Below are positions 1 through 5,914 of a stretch of DNA of 8,134 bases, piece by piece. Origin of the DNA: an uncultured Clostridia bacterium (GTDB lineage: Bacteria; Bacillota; Clostridia; Oscillospirales; Oscillospiraceae). The stretch lies in NCBI GenBank assembly GCA_945487445.1, contig CALYTU010000068.1:1-8134 (forward strand), given 5' to 3'. Each line of letters starts with the position of its first letter. Within the stretch, counting starts at the first letter, position 1. The translations under genes were made by a program, and so were the position numbers. Below the pieces are notes generated by a model. The model was not told where the DNA came from, made no database searches, and worked only from the letters and a program-made list of their open reading frames with translations.

Positions 1-105
1 TGGATACAAGATCTTGTAGCAGGTCCTCACTTTGCAACTATACCCAAATGGAATTCGATGGTATATTTTGTTGATCCTTCTAAAGATAAGAACCTCCTCG
101 AATAA
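1..105 (+). CDS. C-terminal end of an unidentified protein (partial, 5' end outside window)
   Basis: Frame 1 is open from the window edge to a TAA at 103-105 and reads as 34 plausible residues with a mixed hydrophobic/charged pattern, ending in VYFVDPSKDKNLLE. The other two plus frames hit stops early or read poorly. The codons are AT-rich, unlike the GC-rich minus-strand genes that fill the rest of the window. It is convergent with ahcY, and the hairpin at 242-290 lies between the two. I do not recognise the family. The 'FVDPSKDKNLLE' ending loosely recalls the last strand of glyoxalase/VOC-fold proteins, but this is too short to call. It could also be a chance open frame. Confidence 0.4.
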   Translation, partial: WIQDLVAGPHFATIPKWNSMVYFVDPSKDKNLLE

Positions 106-241
106 CATTTTGTATAATATGTATTTATTCTCAAGTACGCATACAAGCCATCCTGCCCTCTTCAACCAGGACCGTCCTTTGACAACAAACCGGCTGTCAG
201 TTGGGCAAGCACAAATATTCGCAGATTTTAACACTTATTGT

Positions 242-290
242 ATGACAGTCAATGATTTCACAGCGGCACCGTGAAATCATTGACTGTCAT
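242..290. terminator. Perfect 20-bp hairpin between convergent genes, probable bidirectional terminator
   Basis: The arms 242-261 (ATGACAGTCAATGATTTCAC) and 271-290 are exact reverse complements around a 9-base loop (AGCGGCACC). On the plus strand the stem runs into TTTT, which suits termination of the plus-strand gene remnant. On the minus strand it lies 31 bases after the ahcY stop, but it is followed by ACAATAAG rather than a clean U-run, so termination of ahcY there may be less efficient. The rest of 106-321 is AT-rich and I see no gene in it. Confidence 0.75.
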
Positions 291-321
291 TTTGAATAGA
301 TAATCACATTGGATGTCAGGT

Positions 322-1566
322 TTACACTTCCCAACCGCTCAAATAGGCGGCCTGTGCCGGGGTAAGCCTGTCGATCTCCATGCCGATACCGCGGAGCTTA
401 AGCTCGGAAACGGTGTCGTCGATGGATTGCGGAATCTCATACACCTCGTTGGCCAGGGTTCGGCCGTGGTCCTTCATATACTCCAGGGCCAGGGCCTGGA
501 TGGAGAAGCTCATGTCCATAATCTCCGCCGGGTGGCCGTTGCCGGAGGCCAGATTCACCAGACGGCCCTCGGCCAACAGGTTCAGCACCCGGCCGTCGGG
601 CAGCTCATAGCCCACGATCTCATTGCGGCGGGGGAAGGAGCGGACCGCCATCCGCGCCAACTCTTCCCCGTTGACCTCCACGTTGAAATGACCCGCGTTG
701 GAGAGGAAAGCGTTGTGCTTCATCACAGCGAAGTGCCGGCCCACGATCACGTCCCGGCAGCCGGTGGTGGTAACGAAAAGATCTCCCAGCGGCGCTGCCT
801 GATCCATGGGCATGACACGCATTCCCTCCATGCTGGCCTCCAGCGCCTTGATGGGGTCGATCTCCGTGACGATCACGTTCGCCCCCATGCCCTTTGCCCG
901 CATCGCCACGCCACGGCCGCACCATCCGTAGCCCGCAACGACCACGGTCTTGCCCGCCACAAGAAGGTTGGTGGTGTGCATGATGGCGTCCCAGACGGAC
1001 TGGCCGGTCCCGTACTTGTTGTCATAGTAGTGCTTGCACTTGGCGTCGTTGACGTTCATCATGGGGAAGGGCAAAAGCCCCGCCTTAGCCCGGGCCTTGA
1101 GCCGGTGAATGCCCGTAGTGGTCTCCTCGCCACCGCCGATCAGCCGGTCGGCCAGGCTGCTGTATTCTCCGGTCAGCAAGTCCACCAGGTCCCCGCCATC
1201 GTCAATGATCAGATCGGGATGACAGGACAGGGCCGCTACGAGCAGCTTTCGGTACTCCGCGGCGCTGACCCCGTGGACAGCGTAAGTCTCCACCCCGAGG
1301 GAGGCAAGACCGGCAGCGACGTCATCCTGCGTAGAGAGGGGATTGCAGCCTGTGGCATGGACTTCAGCGCCCGCCGCCTGCAGGCAGGTGGCAAGATAGG
1401 CCGTCTTGGCCTCCATATGAATCGACATGGTGATTTTCATGCCCGCAAAGGGCTTCTCGCGCTCCATTCTTGCGCGAATGGCGCCGAGGGCGGGCATAAA
1501 GTCCCGCACCCAGGCAATTTTCATGCGGCCGTACTCAGCCAGAGACATGTCTTTTACAATACTCAT
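322..1566 (-). CDS. ahcY: S-adenosylhomocysteine hydrolase (adenosylhomocysteinase), short Thermotoga/archaeal type
   Basis: This 414-residue cytosolic enzyme reversibly splits S-adenosylhomocysteine into adenosine and homocysteine using tightly bound NAD, clearing the product inhibitor of SAM methyltransferases. Family landmarks are in order: SIHM with catalytic His50, CNPLSTQDD at 74-82, DDGGD at 122-126, GGEETTTG with Glu148, catalytic Lys178 and Asp182 (KHYYDNKYG), the Rossmann NAD motif GYGWCGRG at 212-219 followed by TEIDP at 234-238, NAGHFN at 290-295, and LLAEGRLVNL with GHP at 344-346. The C-terminus ends LTPAQAAYLSGWEV and lacks the long Lys/Tyr tail of the mammalian/proteobacterial tetrameric form. 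The mammalian Cys195 position is Thr187 (YGTGQS), as in short-type enzymes. The start is fixed by GGAGGA 4 bases upstream. Lys54 replaces the mammalian Glu59, so S-inosylhomocysteine cannot be excluded as substrate. It sits 145 bases after the ABC gene, and I see no convincing promoter or riboswitch of its own. Confidence 0.96.
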   Translation of the reverse strand: MSIVKDMSLAEYGRMKIAWVRDFMPALGAIRARMEREKPFAGMKITMSIHMEAKTAYLATCLQAAGAEVHATGCNPLSTQDDVAAGLASLGVETYAVHGVSAAEYRKLLVAALSCHPDLIIDDGGDLVDLLTGEYSSLADRLIGGGEETTTGIHRLKARAKAGLLPFPMMNVNDAKCKHYYDNKYGTGQSVWDAIMHTTNLLVAGKTVVVAGYGWCGRGVAMRAKGMGANVIVTEIDPIKALEASMEGMRVMPMDQAAPLGDLFVTTTGCRDVIVGRHFAVMKHNAFLSNAGHFNVEVNGEELARMAVRSFPRRNEIVGYELPDGRVLNLLAEGRLVNLASGNGHPAEIMDMSFSIQALALEYMKDHGRTLANEVYEIPQSIDDTVSELKLRGIGMEIDRLTPAQAAYLSGWEV

Positions 1567-1606
1567 GTGTTCCTCCGTAAGATCAGGTGTAACGATTCCG
1601 CAGGTC

Positions 1607-1689
1607 CCTGTTATTTCGAACGAAGTGAGAAATCCGTTCTCTCTTCCGGATACGGATTTCCCGGCGATCCATCGACTCGAAATGACAGG
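1607..1689. repeat. Dispersed palindromic intergenic repeat (TTTCGAACGAAGTGAGAAATCCG type)
   Basis: This lies in the 145-base gap between the ABC gene and ahcY. The outer arms CCTGTTATTTCGAA (1607-1620) and CTCGAAATGACAGG (1676-1689) are inverted copies with 12 of 14 matching. The inner arms GAAATCCG (1629-1636) and CGGATTTC (1653-1660) are a perfect 8-bp inverted repeat. From memory, intergenic repeats of the form 'GTCATTTCGAGCGAAGCGAGAAATC' occur in many copies in clostridial and other anaerobe genomes. As RNA it would fold into a long hairpin, so it could attenuate read-through from the ABC gene into ahcY or stabilise the mRNA ends. No T-run follows, so it is not called a terminator. Confidence 0.7.
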
Positions 1690-1711
1690 CTGCTAACCGG
1701 ATTCAGGTTTA

Positions 1712-3502
1712 TCAAAACTCCATCGCCATCCGGGCCGAGGTCTCCTCGTCCAACTCGGTAACAGCCCGGTCCATGACGCGGTAGACGCGCTTACAAAGTG
1801 TGAGGACCGTGGGCCGATGGGTGGTGACGATGCAGGTGCGGCGGGGATTACTTTGCATGATATTCTTCAGGACCCGGCGCTCGGTGGCAACATCCAGCGC
1901 CGAGGTTGCTTCGTCCAGCAGCAGAACGGGGGCGTCCCAGAGCATGGCCCGGGCGATTGCGAGACGCTGGGCCTGACCTTCGGAGAGGCCCTTGCCCCGG
2001 CGGCCCAATCTGGTGTGAATGCCTTCAGGCAGGTCTTGTACAAATTCCCAAGCGCAGGCGCTCTCCAGCGCGCGGACCATTTCCGCCTCCGTGGCGTCCG
2101 CCTTGCCCATGCGGAGGTTTTCCGCGATGGTGCCGGAGAGGATGGTGTTTCCCTGGGGCACATAGGAGAAGAGGGACCGGGTCTCAGCGTTGAGCGCAAA
2201 CTCCGTCCCGTCGGCGGCGCGAATGACAGCCTCCCCCTTTCCAGGCCGGACCAGGGCAAGGATCAGACGGATCAGCGTCGTCTTACCCTCGCCGGAGGCG
2301 CCGATCAGGGCCACAATTTCCCCGGGCGACGCGATCAGGCGGGAATCGACAATGACCTGCCGATCCTCCACATAGGCAAAGGACAGGTCCCGGAGCTCCA
2401 CGGTGAAGCCCGCTTCAGCCTTCTGCCGCAGCGCACGGCTGGCCTTTACATGGACCTCCTTGGGCAGCTCCACCAGCTCCCGGATCCGGTGGGCGGAAAT
2501 GGAGGCGTTGAGAAAATTGGGGACGATGCCGACGACGTTCTGGAAGGAGTTGGAGAGGTTGGTGGTCTGCTGCAAAAAGAGAGTCATGGTGCCGTAGGTG
2601 ATGGCGTGGGTCCAGAGCTGATAGAGGCAGTAGCCGAAGGCGCCCATGGAGACGGCGGAGCCCATCAGCGTCAGAAATACGTTGGTTTTGATGGTGAAAA
2701 GATTGTAATCCAGGTTGACCTTCTTGTACCGTTCCTGCCAGTCCCGGAGCCGGGCGCTGTACTGGTCGGTGATTCCGAAGGACTTGATCGTGTCCATATT
2801 GTAGAAGGTCTCCACCTCGAAGCTCATTACCTCGCTGGCCATTTTCCGGACCTGCTTGCCGTGCTCCCGCTGCCGCCCCAGGATCACCCGGGAAGCCAGC
2901 AGAAGTACAGGGGCAGTAGCAAAGGCGAAGACGGCCATGATCCAGTCATAGTGTAAGATGACGAAGAAGGTGGCCAGAAACCGGTAGAGAGCCACGATGA
3001 TGGTTGGCAGCCAGCTCACGGCGTTGGACCCGACGGTGCCGATGTCGTTGGAGAAGCGGTTGAGAATGTCGCCGCTCTCGTATTGGTTCAGGGCCGACCA
3101 GTCGGCGTCGATGATCTTGTCGAAGATGTCCCGCTGGACATCGTTGCCGATGCGGATGGCGAGCTTCAACACGATGCGCCCCAGCAGGCTGTTCAGCACC
3201 AGGCCGAAAATGGTGCTGCCCACAGCCACCACGATCAGCAGCGCAAGCTTGGAGGTCTGGAAGCCGGTGATGATGTCGATGACGTACTTGCTGGCAACCG
3301 CGCCGACCAGGCCAAGGGTGGTGCTGAGGATGCCGAGGAAGATGTAGAACGCTATGGCGCCCTTGTATCGCTTGGAATAGGTGAAGATCCACTTCCAGTC
3401 CTCCACGATCTCCCGGAAGGTTCCGTCCTTCCACCGCCCCCGCAGGATCCGCAGAGACTCAAACCCTTGCGCGTTGTTCGGTTGTTTGGATTGGTTGTTC
3501 AT
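1712..3502 (-). CDS. ABC half-transporter, fused permease and ATPase (multidrug/lipid exporter type)
   Basis: This is a 596-residue type IV ABC exporter subunit, the usual length for a half-transporter that works as a homo- or heterodimer. Residues about 45-345 form the six-helix membrane domain (hydrophobic stretches near 51-75, 86-110, 164-184, 187-208, 272-296 and 303-330). Residues about 366-596 are the nucleotide-binding domain: A-loop Tyr377, Walker A GASGEGKT at 401-408, Q-loop Gln450, signature LSEGQ at 506-510, Walker B VLLLDE at 526-531 with catalytic Glu531, D-loop SALD at 534-537, and H-loop His562. All catalytic residues are present, so the ATPase should be active. The start follows AGGGGA at 8 bases spacing. 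No partner half-transporter is adjacent, which favours a homodimer. The substrate is not evident; a multidrug, lipid or peptide exporter is possible. Its promoter has near-consensus boxes and an operator-like dyad. Confidence 0.93.
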   Translation of the reverse strand: MNNQSKQPNNAQGFESLRILRGRWKDGTFREIVEDWKWIFTYSKRYKGAIAFYIFLGILSTTLGLVGAVASKYVIDIITGFQTSKLALLIVVAVGSTIFGLVLNSLLGRIVLKLAIRIGNDVQRDIFDKIIDADWSALNQYESGDILNRFSNDIGTVGSNAVSWLPTIIVALYRFLATFFVILHYDWIMAVFAFATAPVLLLASRVILGRQREHGKQVRKMASEVMSFEVETFYNMDTIKSFGITDQYSARLRDWQERYKKVNLDYNLFTIKTNVFLTLMGSAVSMGAFGYCLYQLWTHAITYGTMTLFLQQTTNLSNSFQNVVGIVPNFLNASISAHRIRELVELPKEVHVKASRALRQKAEAGFTVELRDLSFAYVEDRQVIVDSRLIASPGEIVALIGASGEGKTTLIRLILALVRPGKGEAVIRAADGTEFALNAETRSLFSYVPQGNTILSGTIAENLRMGKADATEAEMVRALESACAWEFVQDLPEGIHTRLGRRGKGLSEGQAQRLAIARAMLWDAPVLLLDEATSALDVATERRVLKNIMQSNPRRTCIVTTHRPTVLTLCKRVYRVMDRAVTELDEETSARMAMEF

Positions 3503-3543
3503 ATTTTAATTCCCCTGTTGCGTGCTGAGGAAATGTTGCCTGT

Positions 3544-3585
3544 ATACAATAACGGCAGGGCGCAAACGCTCTGCCGTTATTGTAT
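3544..3585. promoter_or_regulatory. Perfect 15-bp inverted repeat over the ABC promoter -10 box, candidate operator
   Basis: The arms ATACAATAACGGCAG (3544-3558) and its exact reverse complement (3571-3585) flank 12 bases, of which three more pairs and a G-T pair could extend the stem. The right arm contains the -10 box (3579-3584) of the minus-strand promoter. The expected transcription start near 3572 therefore lies inside the dyad, and a transcript from this promoter could not form the whole hairpin. That argues for a DNA binding site for a dimeric repressor rather than a leader hairpin. Alternatively it is a terminator for plus-strand transcripts, since CGGTTTTT follows at 3586-3593. Confidence 0.6.
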
Positions 3586-3607
3586 CGGTTTTTAAGGCGA
3601 TTGTCAA
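3579..3607 (-). promoter_or_regulatory. Sigma-A promoter of the ABC transporter gene (TTGACA-17-TACAAT)
   Basis: On the minus strand the -35 box TTGACA (3602-3607) is a perfect consensus. It is separated by exactly 17 bases from TACAAT (3579-3584), which differs from the -10 consensus at one position. It points at the ABC gene, whose ATG is 77 bases downstream of the -10 box, leaving an untranslated leader of roughly 70 bases. It shows that the ABC gene (and perhaps ahcY) can be transcribed separately from the rnf operon. Confidence 0.8.
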
Positions 3608-3706
3608 TTATCAATTCCCGGCAGTTTCAAGCTCAGGAAGCGGACCACATCCGGGAGCCCGAAAACCGCCGGGCGGGACTGCCCGGGTTCTACGATTGAT
3701 TATTGA
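3604..3706. repeat. Imperfect ~100-base palindromic element overlapping the rnfB stop codon
   Basis: TCAATTATCAAT at 3604-3615 pairs with ATTGATTATTGA at 3695-3706 (11 of 12). Just inside, CCCGGCAGT at 3617-3625 pairs with ACTGCCCGGG at 3678-3687 with one bulged base. The right arm carries a 7-base insertion between these two blocks. The element thus has compound terminal inverted repeats about 22-29 bases long around a 52-base core. Its right edge contains the rnfB stop (3700-3702), and its left edge contributes most of the -35 box of the ABC promoter. It could be a small non-autonomous (MITE/REP-like) element or simply a structured 3' untranslated region. Confidence 0.5.
3661..3689 (-). terminator. 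Probable intrinsic terminator of the rnf operon
   Basis: Read on the minus strand, 11 bases after the rnfB stop, AACCCGGGC, a 6-base loop (AGTCCC) and GCCCGGCGGTTTTC form a GC-rich stem. The core is CCGGGC/GCCCGG, and it can extend through AACC/GGTT with a two-base bulge. It runs into TTTTC. The U-run is short, so read-through into the ABC gene is likely to some degree. Confidence 0.55.
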
Positions 3707-3807
3707 TAGATCACGTCGCCGTTGAGTACGCCGCTCAGCAGCAGGACGACCGCAGCCACGATGATGACCGCGCACACCAATTTCCAAACAACAGTCTTCT
3801 TATCCAT
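3700..3807 (-). CDS. Possible 35-residue membrane microprotein from an internal start in rnfB
   Basis: Within rnfB, in the same frame, an ATG at 3805-3807 is preceded by AAAAAGGAG five bases upstream, as good a Shine-Dalgarno as those of the true rnf starts. From it reads MDKKTVVWKLV..., with a charged Lys-rich N-terminus, one hydrophobic helix at about residues 10-28 and a short polar tail ending GDVIYQ. It looks like a complete single-pass N-in membrane peptide. Immediately before it RnfB has a linker (ADRQKGDK) that simply translates the ribosome binding site. Two readings fit: rnfB once ended upstream of a separate small gene and lost its stop, or both the long RnfB and the short peptide are made. 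I know no named family for it. Confidence 0.45.
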   Translation of the reverse strand: MDKKTVVWKLVCAVIIVAAVVLLLSGVLNGDVIYQ

Positions 3808-4641
3808 TTTGTCTCCTTTTTGGCGGTCAGCCATTCTTCCGGTGGGCATGGTAGCGGCGGTGACGAGGACCTTGGACGGGCATTTCTCGGCGCACTTGCC
3901 GCATTGCACACAGGTTTCATAGTTCACATGGGCCAGATTGTCAGTCACGGAGATGGCGTCATGCTCACATTGGCGGACGCAGAGGGAGCAGCCGATGCAG
4001 CCCGCGGAGCAGACCTTTTTGACCTGGGGGCCTTTATCGCGGTTGGAGCATTGGACTGCCACCTGATTTCGCTCCGGGACCAGCTCAATCAAGCCCTTGG
4101 GACAGGACTTGACGCAAAGACCGCAGCCCACGCAGCGGCTTCGGTCCACCACGGCAACACCGTTCCGGACGGAGATCGCGCCCTCGGGGCAGACCTTGAC
4201 GCAGCTTTCCAGGCCGACGCAGCCGTAGTCGCATTCCGTCAGGGCAAGACCCGCGCGGACAGCGCTGGCGCAGTCGTGAATGCCCACATAGCGGCCCTGA
4301 TTTTGCGTGTATTCACAGGAGCCCTTGCAGCGAATGAATGCGATCTTCCGCTCCACAGCCCCCGCCTCGGTGCCCATAATGGTGCCGAGCTTCCGGGCCA
4401 CGGGCGCGCCGCCCACGGGGCAGCCGTTGACCGGCGCCTCTCCCTTGGCAATGGCGGCAGCCATGGCGTCACAGCCGGCATAGCCGCAGGCGCCGCAGTT
4501 GTTTCCGGGCAGGACCTCGCGGACCGCAGCTTCCCGCTCATCCACCTCCACAGCAAATTTCTTCCCCATGAAGACCAGGCCAGCGCCGACGATCAGACCG
4601 ATGACGGTGATGACCGCGGTCGTTATCAGTATAAACTCCAT
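3700..4641 (-). CDS. rnfB: Rnf complex subunit RnfB, multi-[4Fe-4S] ferredoxin-like, with C-terminal membrane segment
   Basis: RnfB is the cytoplasmic entry (or exit) point where ferredoxin exchanges electrons with the Rnf complex. The protein has 313 residues. An N-terminal membrane anchor lies at about 4-26. The Fe4-type cluster domain uses Cys49, 52, 57 and 74. A Cys-rich middle follows (Cys105, 109, 124, 137, 141, 147, 151). Ferredoxin motifs come next: CVGCGLCVKSCP with Cys170, 173, 176 and 180; CSAGCIGCSLCVRQC with Cys211, 215, 218, 221 and 225; and CVQCGKCAEKCP with Cys244, 247, 250 and 254. This fits the many-cluster RnfB of Clostridia. The start follows GGAGGG, which abuts the rnfA stop, with a 10-base gap between the genes. 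Oddly, residues 279-313 add a second membrane helix after the last ferredoxin motif. It begins at an internal ATG with a strong ribosome binding site, so part of the chains may be a separate small protein. Confidence 0.96.
   Translation of the reverse strand: MEFILITTAVITVIGLIVGAGLVFMGKKFAVEVDEREAAVREVLPGNNCGACGYAGCDAMAAAIAKGEAPVNGCPVGGAPVARKLGTIMGTEAGAVERKIAFIRCKGSCEYTQNQGRYVGIHDCASAVRAGLALTECDYGCVGLESCVKVCPEGAISVRNGVAVVDRSRCVGCGLCVKSCPKGLIELVPERNQVAVQCSNRDKGPQVKKVCSAGCIGCSLCVRQCEHDAISVTDNLAHVNYETCVQCGKCAEKCPSKVLVTAATMPTGRMADRQKGDKMDKKTVVWKLVCAVIIVAAVVLLLSGVLNGDVIYQ
3813..3821 (-). promoter_or_regulatory. Strong internal Shine-Dalgarno inside rnfB
   Basis: The minus strand reads AAAAAGGAG followed by ACAAA and ATG at 3807. 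Within rnfB it encodes Gln-Lys-Gly-Asp in the linker between the last ferredoxin motif and the C-terminal helix. A near-ideal site with ideal spacing in coding DNA is the main reason to suspect an internal start. Confidence 0.6.
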
Positions 4642-4651
4642 GGCACCCTCC

Positions 4652-5233
4652 TTAGAACGACAGGCCGGAGAAGCCCATGAACGCGATGGACATCAAGGCT
4701 GCGGCAATCAGGACAATAGGCGCGCCGCGCAGGGGTGCGGGCAGGTCGTCTTCGTGGATGCGGCTTCGGATACCGGCCAGCAGGACAATGGCGAGCGTAA
4801 AGCCGAGCGCGGTTCCGAATCCGGCCAGCACAGACTCAACAAAATTGTAGCCGTTCTGAACGTTCGTGAGCGCGACGCCCAGGACCGCGCAGTTGGTGGT
4901 GATGAGGGGCAGGAAGATGCCCAGAGCCTGATAGACGGCGGGCGCACTCTTCTTAAGGAACATTTCCACGATCTGCACCAGGGCGGCGATCACGAGGATG
5001 AAGACAATGGTCTTCATGAAGTCCAGACCCATGGGGGCCAGGACATGGGTGTACAGCAGGCTCGCCACGGCGGAGGCGATGGTCATGACAAAGATGACCG
5101 CCCCGCCCAAAGAGGCGGAGGCCTTCATTTGCTTGGACACGCCCAAAAAGGAGCAGATGCCGAGGAACTGGCTGAGCACCACGTTGTTAATCAATGCACC
5201 GGAGATCAGGATCAAAAGCAGGTTGTGATTCAT
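4652..5233 (-). CDS. rnfA: Rnf complex subunit RnfA, integral membrane
   Basis: RnfA is a 193-residue, six-helix membrane subunit, the usual length. With RnfE it forms the inverted-repeat pair that holds an intramembrane iron-sulfur cluster. Diagnostic stretches are NNVVLSQFLGICSFLGVSK at 16-34 with Cys27, and PLITTNCAVLGVAL at 109-122 with Cys115. These two cysteines match the known cluster ligands of the RnfA/NqrE family. Hydrophobic helices fall near 5-26, 40-62, 72-92, 102-124, 131-154 and 171-190. The start codon overlaps the rnfE stop (ATGA), and AAGGAGGT lies 9 bases upstream inside rnfE, so the two proteins are translationally coupled and probably made in equal amounts. rnfB follows after 10 bases. 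Confidence 0.97.
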   Translation of the reverse strand: MNHNLLLILISGALINNVVLSQFLGICSFLGVSKQMKASASLGGAVIFVMTIASAVASLLYTHVLAPMGLDFMKTIVFILVIAALVQIVEMFLKKSAPAVYQALGIFLPLITTNCAVLGVALTNVQNGYNFVESVLAGFGTALGFTLAIVLLAGIRSRIHEDDLPAPLRGAPIVLIAAALMSIAFMGFSGLSF

Positions 5234-5913
5234 ACCTCAACGACCTCCTTTTTCTTTTCGCACTTGGACGCACAGGCTGCGCAGCAGCCGTCGCACTCGC
5301 TCTCCACCAGCTCACGCTGCCGGGTCTTGATGCCAATGGCGTTGAGGATGATGACGAAGAACGCGATGACGAGAAATGCGCCGGGAGGCTGAATGAAGAT
5401 GCCGATGGGCTCCACCGTCTCGGGCAGGACGCGCAGGCCGAAGAAGGTGCCGCTGCCCAGGATCTCCCGCACCGCGCCGGCCAGGGTCAGAGCCACTGTG
5501 AAGCCCAGGCCCATGCCGATGCCGTCAAAAACGGAGAGCAGGGGTTTATTCTTGTTGGCGTAGGCCTCGGCACGGCCGAGGATGATGCAGTTGACGACGA
5601 TCAGCGGGATGTAGATGCCGAGGGCCTCATAGACCGAGGGCAGATAGGCCTCGATCAGCAGCTCGGTGACGGTGACGAGGGAGGCCACAATGACGATGTA
5701 GGCAGGCAGTCGGACCTGATCGGGAATGACCTTTCGCAAAAGCGAAATGACGAGGTTCGACAGCACAAGAACCGCAAGGGTGGAAAGTCCCATGCCGATG
5801 CCGTTGGAGGCCCGGGTGGAAACCGCGAGGGTGGGACACATGCCGAGCATCAGAACGAGGGTGGGATTTTCCTTGACAAGGCCGTTATACAGCCGTTCCA
5901 GATATTTGTTCAT
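5230..5913 (-). CDS. rnfE: Rnf complex subunit RnfE, integral membrane, with Cys-rich tail
   Basis: RnfE is a 227-residue membrane subunit homologous to RnfA and NqrD, and it shares the intramembrane iron-sulfur cluster with RnfA. Family motifs include NPTLVLMLGMCPTLAVS at 16-32 with Cys26, and YIPLIVVNCIILGRAEA at 101-117 with Cys109, the two expected cluster ligands. About six hydrophobic helices are seen, the last near 178-197. After it the cytoplasmic tail carries a dense cysteine group, CDGCCAACASKC at 207-218 (C-X2-C-C-X2-C-X3-C), followed by a Lys/Glu-rich end. The tail could bind metal or an extra cluster, but this is not established. The start follows GGGGGGAG located in the last codons of rnfD-rnfG, whose stop is one base upstream of the ATG. 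Confidence 0.96.
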   Translation of the reverse strand: MNKYLERLYNGLVKENPTLVLMLGMCPTLAVSTRASNGIGMGLSTLAVLVLSNLVISLLRKVIPDQVRLPAYIVIVASLVTVTELLIEAYLPSVYEALGIYIPLIVVNCIILGRAEAYANKNKPLLSVFDGIGMGLGFTVALTLAGAVREILGSGTFFGLRVLPETVEPIGIFIQPPGAFLVIAFFVIILNAIGIKTRQRELVESECDGCCAACASKCEKKKEVVEV

Positions 5914-5914
5914 C

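Noticed and set aside
179..207. TTGACA at 179-184 as a plus-strand promoter
   Set aside because: The position 17 bases downstream reads TGGGCA, with no resemblance to a -10 box, and no plus-strand gene follows.
32..274. 80-codon plus-strand open frame near the left edge
   Set aside because: It overlaps the better frame ending at 105, lacks a ribosome binding site, has low-complexity composition and ends inside the terminator hairpin.
111..294. Possible small RNA from a TATAAT at 113-118 to the hairpin at 242-290
   Set aside because: There is no -35 box at a suitable distance, TATAAT is common in AT-rich DNA, and the terminator is already explained by the gene ending at 105 and by ahcY.
1567..1711. 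SAH or SAM riboswitch in the leader of ahcY
   Set aside because: The gap is taken up largely by the dispersed palindromic repeat, and I see none of the conserved core of SAH or SAM riboswitches. A weak ATAACA-17-TACACC pair there is too poor to call as a promoter.
313..1761. 482-codon plus-strand open frame opposite ahcY
   Set aside because: Shadow of a GC-rich gene: His/Gly/Val-rich composition without any domain, lying opposite a fully convincing hydrolase. The same holds for the long plus-strand frames at 1817-2956, 3703-4680, 5194-5940 and 6107-7546 opposite the ABC and Rnf genes.
3545..3550. TACAAT in the left arm of the dyad as a divergent plus-strand promoter
   Set aside because: It mirrors the real -10 box because of the inverted repeat. 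The corresponding -35 position reads GTGCTG and no plus-strand gene follows.
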